Under the pieces are notes generated by a model. It did not search any database. It had not been told where the DNA came from and saw only the letters and a list, made by a program, of their open reading frames with translations. A stretch of 64,000 bases of DNA. Source: Coix lacryma-jobi var. lacryma-jobi. Lineage: Eukaryota > Streptophyta > Magnoliopsida > Poales > Poaceae. The position numbers were made by a program, and so were the translations under genes. Positions 1 through 10,602 of the stretch are shown here, piece after piece. Location: contig CM019823.1 of the NCBI GenBank assembly GCA_009763385.1, positions 96,545,104 to 96,609,103 of the forward strand. The letters are read 5' to 3'. Every line of letters begins with the position of its first letter. Positions within the stretch are counted from its first letter, which is position 1.

Positions 1-1
1 A

Positions 2-1312
2 GATTTTGGAGAGACCTTTGCACCGGTTGCAAGACTAGAAGCCATCCATATCCTCCTTGCATATGCATCACATCATGACATTAAATTATATCAAATGGAT
101 GTGAAAAGTGCATTTTTAAATGGCTTCATAAATGAACTAGTCTATGTTGATCAACCTCCCGGGTTTGAAGACCCTAGATATCCTAATCGTGTTTATAGGT
201 TGTCCAAAGCGCTATATGGGCTTAAGCAAGCCCCAAGAGCATGATACGAGCGCCTCCGGGACTTCCTCATTGAGAAGGGCTTCATCATTGGGAAGGTCGA
301 CACCACACTATTCACCAAGAAGCTTGATGGAGAAATCTTCATTTGTCAAGTCTACGTTGATGATATCATTTTCGGGTCAACAAATGAAGCCTATTGCAAG
401 GAATTTGGAGAATTGATGTCGAAGGAGTTCGAAATGTTCATGATTGGAGAGCTCACATTCTTCCTAGGCTTCCAAGTCAAGCAATGGAAGAAGGGGACTT
501 TTATATCTCAAGAGAAGTACACAAAAGACCTCCTCAAGCGCTTCAAAATGGATGATTGCAAGCCTATTAAGACTCCAATGCCAACAAATGGACATCTCGA
601 CCTAGATGAGGGAGGTAACCCGAATGATCAAACTCTCTACCATTCTATGATTGGTAGCTTGTTATACTTGACCGCATCTAGGCCCGACATCATGTTTAGT
701 GTGTGCATGTGTGCTCGGTTTCAAGATGATCCTAGGGAATCACATCTCATAACCATGAAGAGAATCCTTAGGTACCTAAAGCACACTCCAAGCATTGGCC
801 TTTGGTATCCCAAAGGAGCTAACTTTCAACTCGTTGTGTATTCCGATTTGGATTATGCGGGTTGCAAAATTGATAGAAAGAGCACATCCAGAGGGTGCCA
901 TTTGCTTGGGCGATCACTAGTTTCATGGAGTTCAAAAAAGCAAAATAGTGTGGCCTTGTCTACCACCGAGGCGGAATACATAGCCGCGGGTGCTTGTTGT
1001 GCACAAATCCTTTATATGAAACAAACCCTTTTAGACTATGGTGTAGTTTTAGAAAGGGTACCTGTGTTGTGTGACAATGAGAGCGCGGTTAAGCTTGCTA
1101 ACAACCCGGTTCAACACTCTCGCACTAAGCACATAGATATTCGCCATCACTTTCTAAGAGACCATGTTTCAAAGAAAGATATATCCTTAGAAGAAGTTAG
1201 AACCGAAGATCAATTGGCGGATATCTTCACAAAACCCCTAGATGAAAACACCCTTTGTAGATTGCGAAGTGAGCTTAATGTGCTTGATCTAAGTAACTTT
1301 GTCAAAAGGTGA
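2..1312 (+). pseudogene. Copia element A: Pol C-terminal part (reverse transcriptase and RNase H)
   Basis: This is the 3' part of a Ty1/copia polyprotein; the N-terminal gag, protease and integrase lie outside the window. One frame runs from base 2 and shows FAPVARLEA, YQMDVKSAFLNG, ALYGLKQAPRA and the catalytic YVDD (Asp codons 359-364). RNase H follows with YSDLDYAG, SWSSKKQNSVALST, TEAEY, DNESA and TKHIDI. It ends with LADIFTKPLD and a stop at 1310-1312. The only break seen is a TGA at 242-244 where the family has Trp (the PRA-W-YER motif). The protein resembles the Pol of element Z at 57-58.6 kb, so both belong to the SIRE/Maximus-type lineage (family inference). Gypsy element B is inserted 55 bp downstream. 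Confidence 0.93.
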
Positions 1313-1367
1313 AAGGGGGTTGTCTTTGCATTGCATTGTATAATATGCCATGTTTACTTTATGTTAT

Positions 1368-4328
1368 TGTAACATCCCAAAAATTTGCATCTTTTTGAAA
1401 TAGGCAATATGATTTAGTTATGCATTTTTATGTGTTGCATAAAACCTAGTTAACAAATTATTTGCAAAAGCTAAAATAAATCCTAGGCCAAAGACCATGA
1501 TGATGCATACATGCTGGTGCATATTTTATTTTTTGTGATGATTGGTTTTGCTCAAAACTTGTTTGATTTCAAAAGGGAATTTCAAATTGCTTTTGAAATC
1601 AGTTTCTGCAAAATGGAAAATCAATTCCTTCTCTCCCTCTCCCTTTCTCTCCTTCTGGCCCGATCGAGTCCGGCCGGCCCGCCCCATCTTCCCCGCTGGC
1701 CCGCCTTCTCTGCCTCCCTCCCCATTCTTTCGCCCGCGTGGGCCGCCGCTCCGGCCCAGCTTGGCACCCGCGCGCAGCGCTTGTTTCTCCCCTTCTCCCT
1801 TGGGCCGTCGGCCTCGGCCCAGCCCCGCGCGCCGCAGCCGCAGCTCCTGCTTCCCTCTCTCCCGTCGCTAACCGCACGCCCCCGCCTGTCAGCGTCCCAC
1901 CATTCCCTCTCCTGCTCGTGTCCATGGCAAACTCCATGGCCGAGCCCGACTCCAACCCTGGAACGCGTCTTCGCTTGCCTAATCGGTCGAGCCGACCCCT
2001 TAAATAGATCCCCAGGAAACCGCCGCCTCTCCTCCCGCAAATATCTCTCGCTCTCGTGCCCTATTTCTCCGTAACCGCGAGCTCCGCCGCCCGCAAGCTT
2101 TCCGCCGCCGTCGACCCGACAAACCAGAGAGCTTCTGCGACTGCAAGAGGTTCCTCAAGCTTCATCTCGTTTTCCCGAAGATGCCAGTGCTTTTTCCCTT
2201 CTTTTTCCTTCTCCGTTTGATGCTTTAATCCCTCGCCGTCGTTGCAGAGCCCCGCCGACCGCCTCGCCGTGCAATCCGCCGTCACAGAGACCTCACCGAC
2301 GCCATCATCACCTCGGGTGAGTTCGCCTTGATCTTCTCTTTCGATTGAACCTACTCCCGAGGTCTCTACCGTACCCTAGCCCTAACCCGAGCTAGCGCCG
2401 CCGCCTTCCGGCCATGACGCCGCCGCGCCCTCCCTTTGCTCCGGCGAAAGCGCCGCCGGCCTCTCCCAGATCTAATCTGGAGCGTCTGTTTTGGATCTGG
2501 CGCTCAGGAGTGCCCGATACCCCTTCGGGTGCATCTTTGCATAAGAGCCCTTACAATTTCTTGGACCTCAACCCGCCGTCCTTTTGAGCACTGTGCTTTG
2601 AGTCTGTGCAAACTTCCTTTTTAGCCCCTGCGTTTCATCCTATTTGAGGCGCAGTCTAGTCAATTCTGAAATTCGTTTTAAATTGATTTTAAATTCAAAT
2701 TCAAGTTTGGTTTATTTACAGTTTTGCCACCAGTTTCAAATGCTTATAACTTCTACGTTTTTAGTCCGATTTAGTCCGTTCAAGTTGCGTTAGATTCGTT
2801 TCGAAAAGATCTATCTATCTGTATGAAAATATATACTGTTTTCAGTAATTAAAATTTGAGTTAGGTTTAAGCTACTAACTAAGGTTTTGTAACTTGTTAG
2901 CTCATAACTTTCGCGTTATAATTCCGTTTTTCGTGATCTTCGCGTTTATGTGATCGTGGTGGATCGTAGTTTCTGTTTTCAAACTTTTATATTATTTTCT
3001 TGCTGTTGGTGTAATGTTCTAATTATAGCTTGATTGCTTTGCATGATTGTTGTTCCGGTGATTGTGTGTTGATGCGGTAATCGAGTATAGACGGTGAGAC
3101 ATACGCTGGTGATCAGGAACCCTTCTACGACAACCAAGAGCAACCAGAGTTCGCTGAATCAGGCAAGTATAGCATGGGATCCTCCTTGATGTCCTCATAA
3201 CCATAAGTCACTATAATCACCATATGCATGTGTCTACCTTGATGCCTATTTAGATATATCCTAGTTGTTGATCTTGTGCCTTGTTATCCTCGGTTTGCAT
3301 TGGGTAGAACTATGCTAGTGCTCAAATTAAACTTTGATCATGTGAGTCTGAACTTAATGATATATGCAACTTGGTAAAATTGGCTTTTATAGCAACATGG
3401 TTTAGGAATTACTATAAGGGATCACCTGGGACAACAGTGCAACCATGGGAGTTATATGGCTCTGACCTTAGCTCAGTATAAGGACCTTTTCTAGCTTGTT
3501 AGAGGTTACCCGAAAGGGTGCATAAGGCGCTTGACGAGCTGGATTTAGGGCGGCTACTTTCACTTTGCCTGCGTGCCGCAAGGTTGAGAGACCCTTCTTC
3601 CCCTTGCCTTAAGACCTAGCGGCCCTAACTTGTTAGACGAACCTTTGAAAGGCTTTGCGTGTATCCTGCCCGCTCACCTCGGAAGTGTTATGGGAGTAAT
3701 TAACCCGGGCATCTGGATATCACGACTCATCGGGTAAAGTGTACAACCTCTGCAGAGTATAAAACTGATATATCAGCCGTGCTCACGGTTACGAGCGACC
3801 TGGAATTCTTATGGTTTAGTTGTTGCTTTAATTAATGTTTTAAATTAATGTTACTATCTCTTTCAATGGTTTCATGTTCACATTGATCACATGTTTAAAT
3901 GGGATGGATATTATTGATGCTATCTAATGCTAAAATTGTGCCAACTAAAAGCTACTGCAGTTTAACCAGTGTCAGCCTTATTTGAGCCTCATGAACCCCA
4001 TGTTACACTTGTTAAGTACGAGATGTACTTATGCTTGTTTATTTTCTTTCTACTTGGATAAAAATCCCGGATGGGTAACAGATTGCTATGGTAACGACGA
4101 CTTCCCTGAAGAGTTCTAGTCTTGCTGTCAACCAGTCATCTTCCCTGTGATGGAGCTTCCACGAGAGATACTTTATTTATCCGCTGCTATGTAAAGTCTT
4201 TGAATAACATTCGTTATGTAATAAACATATGTGATGGTACTTCTTAATTTGTGGCTTATGTGTGTGATTGATCTCTGGGCACACATGAGTTATTCCATTC
4301 AATTTTGTTCTTAAAATTGGGTGTGACA
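1368..4328 (+). repeat. 5' LTR of gypsy element B
   Basis: Starts TGTAACATCCC and ends GGGTGTGACA, matching the 3' LTR almost base for base once the MITE is removed. Bases 1650-2600 are strongly GC-rich and read like a grass gene promoter, leader and first exon, but the open frames there are not conserved proteins. The rest is AT-rich. It holds the promoter (TATA near 2000) and presumably the polyadenylation signals. Confidence 0.95.
2000..2007 (+). promoter_or_regulatory. Probable TATA box in the 5' LTR of element B
   Basis: TTAAATAG lies between a GC-rich upstream block and a pyrimidine-rich leader, the usual grass core-promoter layout. The same octamer is kept in the 3' LTR at 11235-11242. 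Transcription would start about 30 bp downstream; this is inferred from spacing only. Confidence 0.55.
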
Positions 4329-4331
4329 AAT

Positions 4332-4343
4332 TTGTATCGGAGC
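4332..4343 (+). other. Primer-binding site of element B (initiator Met tRNA type)
   Basis: TTGTATCGGAGC, three bases after the LTR end, differs by one base from the usual TGGTATCGGAGC complementary to the 3' end of plant initiator Met tRNA. It primes minus-strand synthesis in this group of elements. Confidence 0.75.
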
Positions 4344-4521
4344 TATGTTGACTGTAGGACGCAAGCCTAGTTAGTTATGGTCGTTTTAGTGGTCTTTGCT
4401 TCTCAATTCTTGCTATTTATCTTAACCTTGTTAATTTATCAAAATTTTATGCTTCTCTTTACTTGCTCTATTATATAAATATATTGATTCTATTGTATCT
4501 GTCTCTTGGTCTATTCCATAG

Positions 4522-5433
4522 ATGGCTCGTCGTACCGCCCGCAAGTCTGTCGGTGGTCGCATAAGATCAGGCCTGAGGGCGGGCAACCCCGTTCCGCAAG
4601 CACCCCAGGAGCCAGACCAGCAGGAGTTAGCACCGCAAGAGCCAGCACTGCAAGAACAAGCACCTCCAGAAGTGGAACCACAAGAGCCGGCACCACCAGC
4701 ACAAGCACCCCCAGTAGTACCAGCACCACCAGCACCCGTACCACAAGTTCCAGCTCAGCAAGCACCAGCTCCACAAGCTCCAGTTCCTCCCGCGCCAGTG
4801 CCCCCAGAAGTGCTGGAGATCGAAGACGATGAAGAGCTTCCAACGGGTTGGGACGTGGACTCCGGGTATCTCGTCGGAGCGCCCACAGCTGCCCAGAGTC
4901 CCACACATCACAGGCTGATGGGACTTTTTGATGCCTACTACCCCGACAAGAACATCATCGTACAGTACACCCACTGGAGGTACAGCCATCCCATGGAAAG
5001 GACCTACTGGAAGGCAAGAGTGACTGTCGCCGTCCGAGAACCAGAAAGTGGCCTATACCTGCATGAGATGGTGATTGGCCACAGGGCTCATCGGTCCACT
5101 CTAGCGTCAGCTTTGGAAGCCGTAGCGGTTGAAGCATACAAAGCGTTCCGGGGTCGTCGCATTGAAGTCATGAGGGATGATGCATACCGCTACCTGCCCT
5201 ATTGGAACAGTGAAAATAGGGAGGCTATGGTAGAAGACCCTAATGCAACCCCAACCGTGAAGGCCACACGAGATTTTCTCCTTGACAGGGAAAGGTCTAA
5301 CGCGGACTTGGAAAAGGAGGTGATATCCCTGGGAAAGGATCTCAAAAGATGTTATAGCACCATAGATGGGCTCTTGGAACTTCTCAATCAACCCCCTATG
5401 TACAAGAGGCTCCGCGAACCGCTCTACAAATAG
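4522..5433 (+). CDS. Element B accessory ORF upstream of gag (ORF0-like)
   Basis: An intact 303-residue frame between the primer-binding site and gag. Residues about 30-95 are a Pro/Gln/Ala-rich low-complexity segment of PAPQ-type repeats, followed by an acidic stretch (EIEDDEELP). Residues about 130-215 form a globular-looking domain with WKARVTVAV and a helix ASALEAVAVEAYKAF. Residues about 255-290 look like a short coiled coil. The start is the first ATG after the leader and is followed by basic ARRTARKS. Extra upstream ORFs are known in some rice gypsy elements (RIRE3/RIRE8 orf0); the function is unknown. The order strand-strand-helix recalls a double-stranded-RNA-binding fold, but that is my speculation. 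The frame is intact, which suits a young element. Confidence 0.8.
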   Translation: MARRTARKSVGGRIRSGLRAGNPVPQAPQEPDQQELAPQEPALQEQAPPEVEPQEPAPPAQAPPVVPAPPAPVPQVPAQQAPAPQAPVPPAPVPPEVLEIEDDEELPTGWDVDSGYLVGAPTAAQSPTHHRLMGLFDAYYPDKNIIVQYTHWRYSHPMERTYWKARVTVAVREPESGLYLHEMVIGHRAHRSTLASALEAVAVEAYKAFRGRRIEVMRDDAYRYLPYWNSENREAMVEDPNATPTVKATRDFLLDRERSNADLEKEVISLGKDLKRCYSTIDGLLELLNQPPMYKRLREPLYK

Positions 5434-6105
5434 GCATAGGTCACCCTTCTATGTAATAAGACGATATTAGTAAGCGTTTTGTCGAGTCTAGTTAAATTTT
5501 GTGCTAGTGTGCTTCTTTATGTGTGAGTTGGATTATTATTATGCTTATGTGTGATTTGGTTTTTTTGTGATGAGTGTTGAGATTTGTGGGCTTGTCTACA
5601 AATCTCATAGTTAGACATAACGTTTATGAATAATAAGAGGGTTAGTTATATCTTGTCCTATGCTGTTTTCTGGAGCAACCTGTGATCTTTTGGTTATATC
5701 TCAAGTTCTGCTCATGCAACATGGCTGAAAATTTTATGGTGGAAAATAGACTCCTATATCTAACCAATGCCTCTGGAATCACTTCAATAGCTTTTATGGT
5801 TTGTGAGATATGGCTGTTTCAAGTTAGAGTTTCTGCGCAGTTTTGAACTCTGGACAGATCTGTTTGTTCTCTGTTTTTGACTAATTTAACGACAGAATCT
5901 GGGAAAGTTACTTAAATAAAAGTTGTAGATAATTTCGTTATCTTTCCAACCGTGTATCACACGCCCTGTTTGGATTTCTGGAACTCCGAATATGACTGTT
6001 TTTCTGTACTGCTGTTACTGGATCTCGCCCAGAAATTTTCAGATCTCCTGTTTCCTCTCATATAAGTGATCTTTTCTTAAAAAGTTCGCTAACCTTGATC
6101 CCTGT
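5434..6105 (+). other. Element B spacer between ORF0 and gag
   Basis: About 670 bp of AT-rich sequence with no open frame of note. It separates ORF0 from gag, so gag must be reached by reinitiation, an internal entry or a second transcript. Nothing in the sequence decides which. Confidence 0.6.
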
Positions 6106-9100
6106 TTGGAAACACAGATGGCCGCCAGAGGAGGTGGAGTTGGAGGTGGACGTGAACGTGGCCGTGGTCGTGGAGCACCTGTTAACCCACCACCACCACC
6201 CACAGTTGACATTCAGCAGTTGATGGGCATCCAAGCCCAATTTATGCAAACTATGATGCAACATATGCAGAATCAGCCAGTTGGAGGAGCACCACCGATG
6301 CAAGTGAGGGACAAGAGGGGTGAGTTTTTGAAGGGTCACCCGCCAGTGTTCTCTCATGCCGCTGATCCCTTGGAGGCTGATGACTGGCTTCGTGCTATTG
6401 AACGCCAGCTTACCATCGCGCAATGCAATGACCAGGAGAAGGTGCTCTATGCTTCTGGTCAGTCGCAAGGAGCTGCTCTGGATTGGTGGGAATCGTTTCA
6501 GTTCGGTCAAGCCAACAATGCCCCACCTGTCACCTTTGAGGAATTCAAGACCAACTTCAAAGCGTACCATATCCCTGCTGGTCTGATTGAATTGAAGCAG
6601 GAAGAGTTCAGATCTCTGCGCCAAGGAGCCATGACCGTTGCTGAGTACCGTGACAAGTTTGCTCAATTGTCACGCTATGCTCCCGCTGATATTGCTCAGG
6701 ATGCCGACAAGCAGCGTCGCTTCCTCAAGGGTCTGAATGATGGACTGGCACTACAGTTACTGTCCAATGAGTATGTCAGTTACCAGACCTTAGTCAACCG
6801 TGCTATTGTGGTTGACAACAAACGCAAGGAGATGGAGGCTAGAAAGAGGAAGCTCCAAGGTCAGTCTTCTGGTAGTAACAACCGCCCTCGTTCCAACTTC
6901 GCACCAGGCAATCAGCAGAGGTACCAGGGACCGACTACTCAGTGGAACCGCAACCAGGGACAGCAACGTCCTTCATACCCGCAACAGCAGCAGAACAATA
7001 ATCAAGCCCAGCGCCAAGGCACTCCCAACAATGCTCCCATGAAGAGTAGTGCACCCAACACCCCCGTCAAGAATGGAACACCCAATGCCTGTTTCCGTTG
7101 TGGTGATCCCGGTCACTATGCCAACCGCTGTCCGAAGAGGCAAGATCAGCTCCTACCTCAGAATAATGGGCAGAAAGGAAGGCAGCAAGTACCCCCTAAT
7201 TCGGGAAAGGTGAATCACGTGTCCACAGAGACCGTGCAAGAAGCGCTAGAGATTATGCTTGGTACGTTCAATATCAGTTCCATCCCCGCTACAGTTCTTT
7301 TCGATTCTGGTGCATCGCATACTTTCATATCACATACATTTGTTAGAATGCATAACCTACCTGTTAGCCTCATGAAAACCCCCATAATGGTTACCTCACC
7401 GGGTGGAGGTTTACAAGCTACGCTCCAGTGTATGCCGCTAGCTGTGTCCCTAGGGGGAGTAGATTTCTCAGTGTCCCCAATTGTGTTGAAGACAGCTGGT
7501 ATTGATTTGATACTGGGTATGGATTGGCTGACGAAAACCAAGACAGGTATTCAGTGTCAAGATAAGGTTGTGACAGTTACCACAGCTAAGGGGGACAGAA
7601 TCAGTGTGAATGTAGTGCTACAACCAACACCGACTGCAACCATGAATCAGATGAATGAAGAGGTTTTCCCGGAAGATCTAGTGGTGGATGAGTTCCCGGA
7701 TGTGTTCCCCGATGACCTGCCAGGTATGCCACCTAATCGCAACATTGAATTTATTATTGAACTTTTACCGGGAACTGCACCCATAGCTAAAAGACCATAT
7801 AGGATGGGAGTACCTGAATTAGAGGAACTTAAGAAACAAATTAAAGAGTTACAAGAAAAAGGGTTTATTCGTCCTAGTTCATCACCTTGGGGAGCTCCTG
7901 TCATCTTTGTTGACAAGAAGGATGGTGGTCAACAGATGTGTGTTGACTATAGATCGCTTAATGAAGTTACCATCAAGAACAAGTACCCGTTGCCGAGGAT
8001 TGATGATCTGTTCGACCAGCTTAAAGGTGCATGTGTGTTCTCTAAGATTGATTTGCGTTCTGGTTACCATCAGTTGAAGATTCGAGCATCTGATATTCCA
8101 AAGACAGCTTTCACTACAAGGTATGGGTTGTATGAGTATACAGTCATGTCATTTGGATTGACCAATGCTCCTGCCTACTTTATGTATCTGATGAACAAGG
8201 TGTTCATGGAATATCTCGGCAAGTTCGTAGTTGTGTTTATTGATGATATTCTGGTATACTCTAAGAACAAGGAAGATCATGCTGAACATCTGAGGTTAGT
8301 ACTACAAAAACTCAGAGAGCACAAGTTGTATGCCAAGCGCAGCAAGTGTGAGTTTTGGTTGAAGGAAGTTTCTTTCCTTGGACATGTTATCTCTAATGGA
8401 GGCATTTCAGTAGATCCAGGCAAGGTTGAAGATGTGTTGAATTGGAAGCCACCAACAGATGTGACCGAGATTCGTAGTTTCCTTGGATTGGCTGGTTACT
8501 ACAGAAGGTTCATTGAAGGATTCTCCAAGCTTGCTAAGCCAATGACAGCTCTGCTAGAGAAGAATGCTAAGTTTGTCTGGTCCGATAAATGTCAGGCTAA
8601 CTTTGAAGAGTTGAAGAAACGTCTGACTACAGCTCCAGTGTTAATACTACCCGATCTAAGTAAGGACTTCTCTATTTATTGTGATGCATCTCGTCAAGGT
8701 TTGGGTTGTGTTCTTATGCAAGAAGGCAGAGTTGTAGCATATGCATCGAGGCAGTTGAGAAAGCATGAGCTGAATTATCCCACACATGATCTAGAGTTGG
8801 CAGCTGTTGTCCATGCATTGAAAATTTGGAGACACTATCTAGTGGGTCACAAGACAGACATCTATACCGATCATAAGAGCTTGAAGTACATATTCACTCA
8901 GTCTGATCTGAACTTGAGACAGCACAGACGGTTGGAATTGATTAAGGATTATGATTTGGAAATACACTACCATCCCGGTAAGGCTAATGTAGTAGCAGAT
9001 GCCTTAAGTAGAAAGAGCCATGCCAATGGAATCCGAATTGCTCCTATGTCAGAAGAACTGTGTGCTGAGCTTGCACATCTGAATCTGGGGATTGTGATCA

Positions 9101-9528
9101 ATAGAATGGAATTGGTACTTGAACCGGTATTGATGCAAGAGATACGTAAGGGTCAAATGGCAGATGAGAAGTTGAAGCAGTTAGCCGATAACATTGTTCT
9201 TGGCAAAGCACCAGGTTTTCGATTAGATGATGATGGTACATTATGGCATGGGAAGAGGTTATGTGTGCCTGAAATCAAGGAGATACGTGAGACTATTCTA
9301 CGAGAAGTGCATGAGTCAGCTTACTCCATTCATCCTGGAAGCACTAAGATGTACCTTGATCTGAAGAAAAAGTATTGGTGGGATGGACTGAAGCGAGATG
9401 TAGCCGAGTACGTCGCTCTGTGTGATACATGTCAGAGGGTGAAGGCAGAACATCAGAGACCCGCTGGTTTGTTACAACCGATGAAGATACCTGAATGGAA
9501 GTGGAAGAAGTTGGTATGGACTTCATAG
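6106..9528 (+). CDS. Element B Gag-Pol, first part (Gag, protease, RT, RNase H, integrase N-terminus), ending at a frameshift
   Basis: A 1140-residue frame. Gag occupies about residues 70-250 (DDWLRAIERQL, ALDWWESF, YRDKFAQLSRYAP), then a Gln/Asn-rich linker and a zinc knuckle CFRCGDPGHYANRC near residue 328. The aspartic protease is near 400 (LFDSGASHTFIS). RT runs about 565-740 with DLRSGYHQ, MSFGLTNAP and catalytic FIDD (Asp codons 8242-8247). RNase H runs about 855-965 (YCDASRQGLG, DLELAAVVHAL, YTDHKSL, VVADALSR). The integrase HHCC finger is at about 1070-1110 (CDTCQR). The likely initiator may be the second Met (ATG at 6118, MAARGGG), since it follows better context. The frame ends at a TAG (9526-9528) created by loss of one G near 9500; integrase continues in another frame. 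Virus-like particle proteins, cytoplasmic. Confidence 0.92.
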   Translation: METQMAARGGGVGGGRERGRGRGAPVNPPPPPTVDIQQLMGIQAQFMQTMMQHMQNQPVGGAPPMQVRDKRGEFLKGHPPVFSHAADPLEADDWLRAIERQLTIAQCNDQEKVLYASGQSQGAALDWWESFQFGQANNAPPVTFEEFKTNFKAYHIPAGLIELKQEEFRSLRQGAMTVAEYRDKFAQLSRYAPADIAQDADKQRRFLKGLNDGLALQLLSNEYVSYQTLVNRAIVVDNKRKEMEARKRKLQGQSSGSNNRPRSNFAPGNQQRYQGPTTQWNRNQGQQRPSYPQQQQNNNQAQRQGTPNNAPMKSSAPNTPVKNGTPNACFRCGDPGHYANRCPKRQDQLLPQNNGQKGRQQVPPNSGKVNHVSTETVQEALEIMLGTFNISSIPATVLFDSGASHTFISHTFVRMHNLPVSLMKTPIMVTSPGGGLQATLQCMPLAVSLGGVDFSVSPIVLKTAGIDLILGMDWLTKTKTGIQCQDKVVTVTTAKGDRISVNVVLQPTPTATMNQMNEEVFPEDLVVDEFPDVFPDDLPGMPPNRNIEFIIELLPGTAPIAKRPYRMGVPELEELKKQIKELQEKGFIRPSSSPWGAPVIFVDKKDGGQQMCVDYRSLNEVTIKNKYPLPRIDDLFDQLKGACVFSKIDLRSGYHQLKIRASDIPKTAFTTRYGLYEYTVMSFGLTNAPAYFMYLMNKVFMEYLGKFVVVFIDDILVYSKNKEDHAEHLRLVLQKLREHKLYAKRSKCEFWLKEVSFLGHVISNGGISVDPGKVEDVLNWKPPTDVTEIRSFLGLAGYYRRFIEGFSKLAKPMTALLEKNAKFVWSDKCQANFEELKKRLTTAPVLILPDLSKDFSIYCDASRQGLGCVLMQEGRVVAYASRQLRKHELNYPTHDLELAAVVHALKIWRHYLVGHKTDIYTDHKSLKYIFTQSDLNLRQHRRLELIKDYDLEIHYHPGKANVVADALSRKSHANGIRIAPMSEELCAELAHLNLGIVINRMELVLEPVLMQEIRKGQMADEKLKQLADNIVLGKAPGFRLDDDGTLWHGKRLCVPEIKEIRETILREVHESAYSIHPGSTKMYLDLKKKYWWDGLKRDVAEYVALCDTCQRVKAEHQRPAGLLQPMKIPEWKWKKLVWTS

Positions 9529-10556
9529 TTGGTTTGCCTCGTACGCAGAGAGGATACGACTCCATATGGGTAATAGTTGATCGATTGACCAAAGTTGCTC
9601 ACTTTATACCCGTCAAGACTACTTACGATGGGGCAAAGTTAGCAGAATTATACATGGAAAGAGTAGTCTGTCTACATGGAGTTCCAAGAAAGATCGTGTC
9701 CGATAGAGGATCGCAGTTTACGTCACATTTCTGGAAGGGTATACATGAAGCTTTGGGTACAAGATTGAACTTCAGTACTGCTTATCGTCCGCAGACTGAT
9801 GGACAGATAGAAAGAACGAATCAGATTCTAGAGGATATGTTGAGAGCTTGTGCATTGCAGTATGGCACCAGTTGGGACAAGAATTTGTGTTATGCAGAGT
9901 TCTCATACAACAACAGCTTTCAGGAGAGTCTTAAGATGGCACCGTTTGAAGCTTTGTATGGGAGATCGTGTAGAACACCGTTGTTTTGGGATCAGACAGG
10001 TGAAAGTCAAGTGTTTGGACCTGATGTGTTGAGGAATGCCGAGGAACATGTCAGAATAGTCAGAGATAACCTGAGAGCCGCTCAGTCCCGACAGAAGAGT
10101 TATGCAAACAACCGTCGACGAGATCTATCTTTTGCAGTAGGTGATTATGTCTACCTAAAGGTGTCACCGATGAGAGGTGTCAAAAGGTTCAATAAGAAAG
10201 GAAAGCTAGCACCCAGGTATATTGGACCATTCAAGATTCTTGAAAGACGTGGTGAAGTGGCATATCAGTTAGAGTTGCCTGAGAGCTTGTCAGGAGTGCA
10301 CGATGTATTTCATGTTTCTCAGTTGAAAAAGTGTTTACGAGTGCCCGAAGAGCAGATACCGTTGGAAGAGCTCACAGTTAAGGAAGATCTGACTTATGAT
10401 GAGTACCCAACAAGAATTCTAGAGACAGCTGAAAGAGTTACCAGGAGCAGAGTAATAAAGATGTGCAAGGTTCAGTGGAATCGGTACTCAGAAGCAGAGG
10501 CAACTTGGGAAAGAGAAGAGGATCTGAGAAAGTCTTACCCGCAGTTGTTTGAGTAA
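9495..10556 (+). CDS. Element B integrase core and chromodomain (continuation after the frameshift)
   Basis: The frame continues the polyprotein; the Met at 9495 is internal, not a true start. The DDE catalytic residues are visible as GMDFIVGLP, VSDRGSQF and DGQIERTN. A GPY/F-type region follows (RYIGPFKILERRG, VFHVSQLKK). The last 50 residues form a chromodomain with PTRILE, KVQWNRYSEAEATWE and SYPQLFE, the mark of chromoviruses, which can direct integration to particular chromatin. The one-base shift against the upstream frame, with both sides otherwise fully conserved, means integrase is not made as a single chain from this copy unless the break is a sequence error. Confidence 0.92.
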   Translation: MEVEEVGMDFIVGLPRTQRGYDSIWVIVDRLTKVAHFIPVKTTYDGAKLAELYMERVVCLHGVPRKIVSDRGSQFTSHFWKGIHEALGTRLNFSTAYRPQTDGQIERTNQILEDMLRACALQYGTSWDKNLCYAEFSYNNSFQESLKMAPFEALYGRSCRTPLFWDQTGESQVFGPDVLRNAEEHVRIVRDNLRAAQSRQKSYANNRRRDLSFAVGDYVYLKVSPMRGVKRFNKKGKLAPRYIGPFKILERRGEVAYQLELPESLSGVHDVFHVSQLKKCLRVPEEQIPLEELTVKEDLTYDEYPTRILETAERVTRSRVIKMCKVQWNRYSEAEATWEREEDLRKSYPQLFE

Positions 10557-10586
10557 GCATCGCTGGAATCTCGAGGACGAGATTCT

Positions 10587-10602
10587 TTAAGGGGGGTAGA
10601 TT
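10587..10602 (+). other. Polypurine tract of element B
   Basis: A TTAAGGGGGGTAGATT stretch abuts the 3' LTR start and would prime plus-strand synthesis. It follows the pol stop by about 30 bp. Confidence 0.75.

Noticed and set aside
1511..2074. Open frames on both strands in the GC-rich part of the LTRs of B (also 10746-11555)
   Set aside because: GC-rich sequence keeps frames open by chance. Proteins are Pro/Ser/Arg low-complexity, and the two LTR copies differ in length of the frame.
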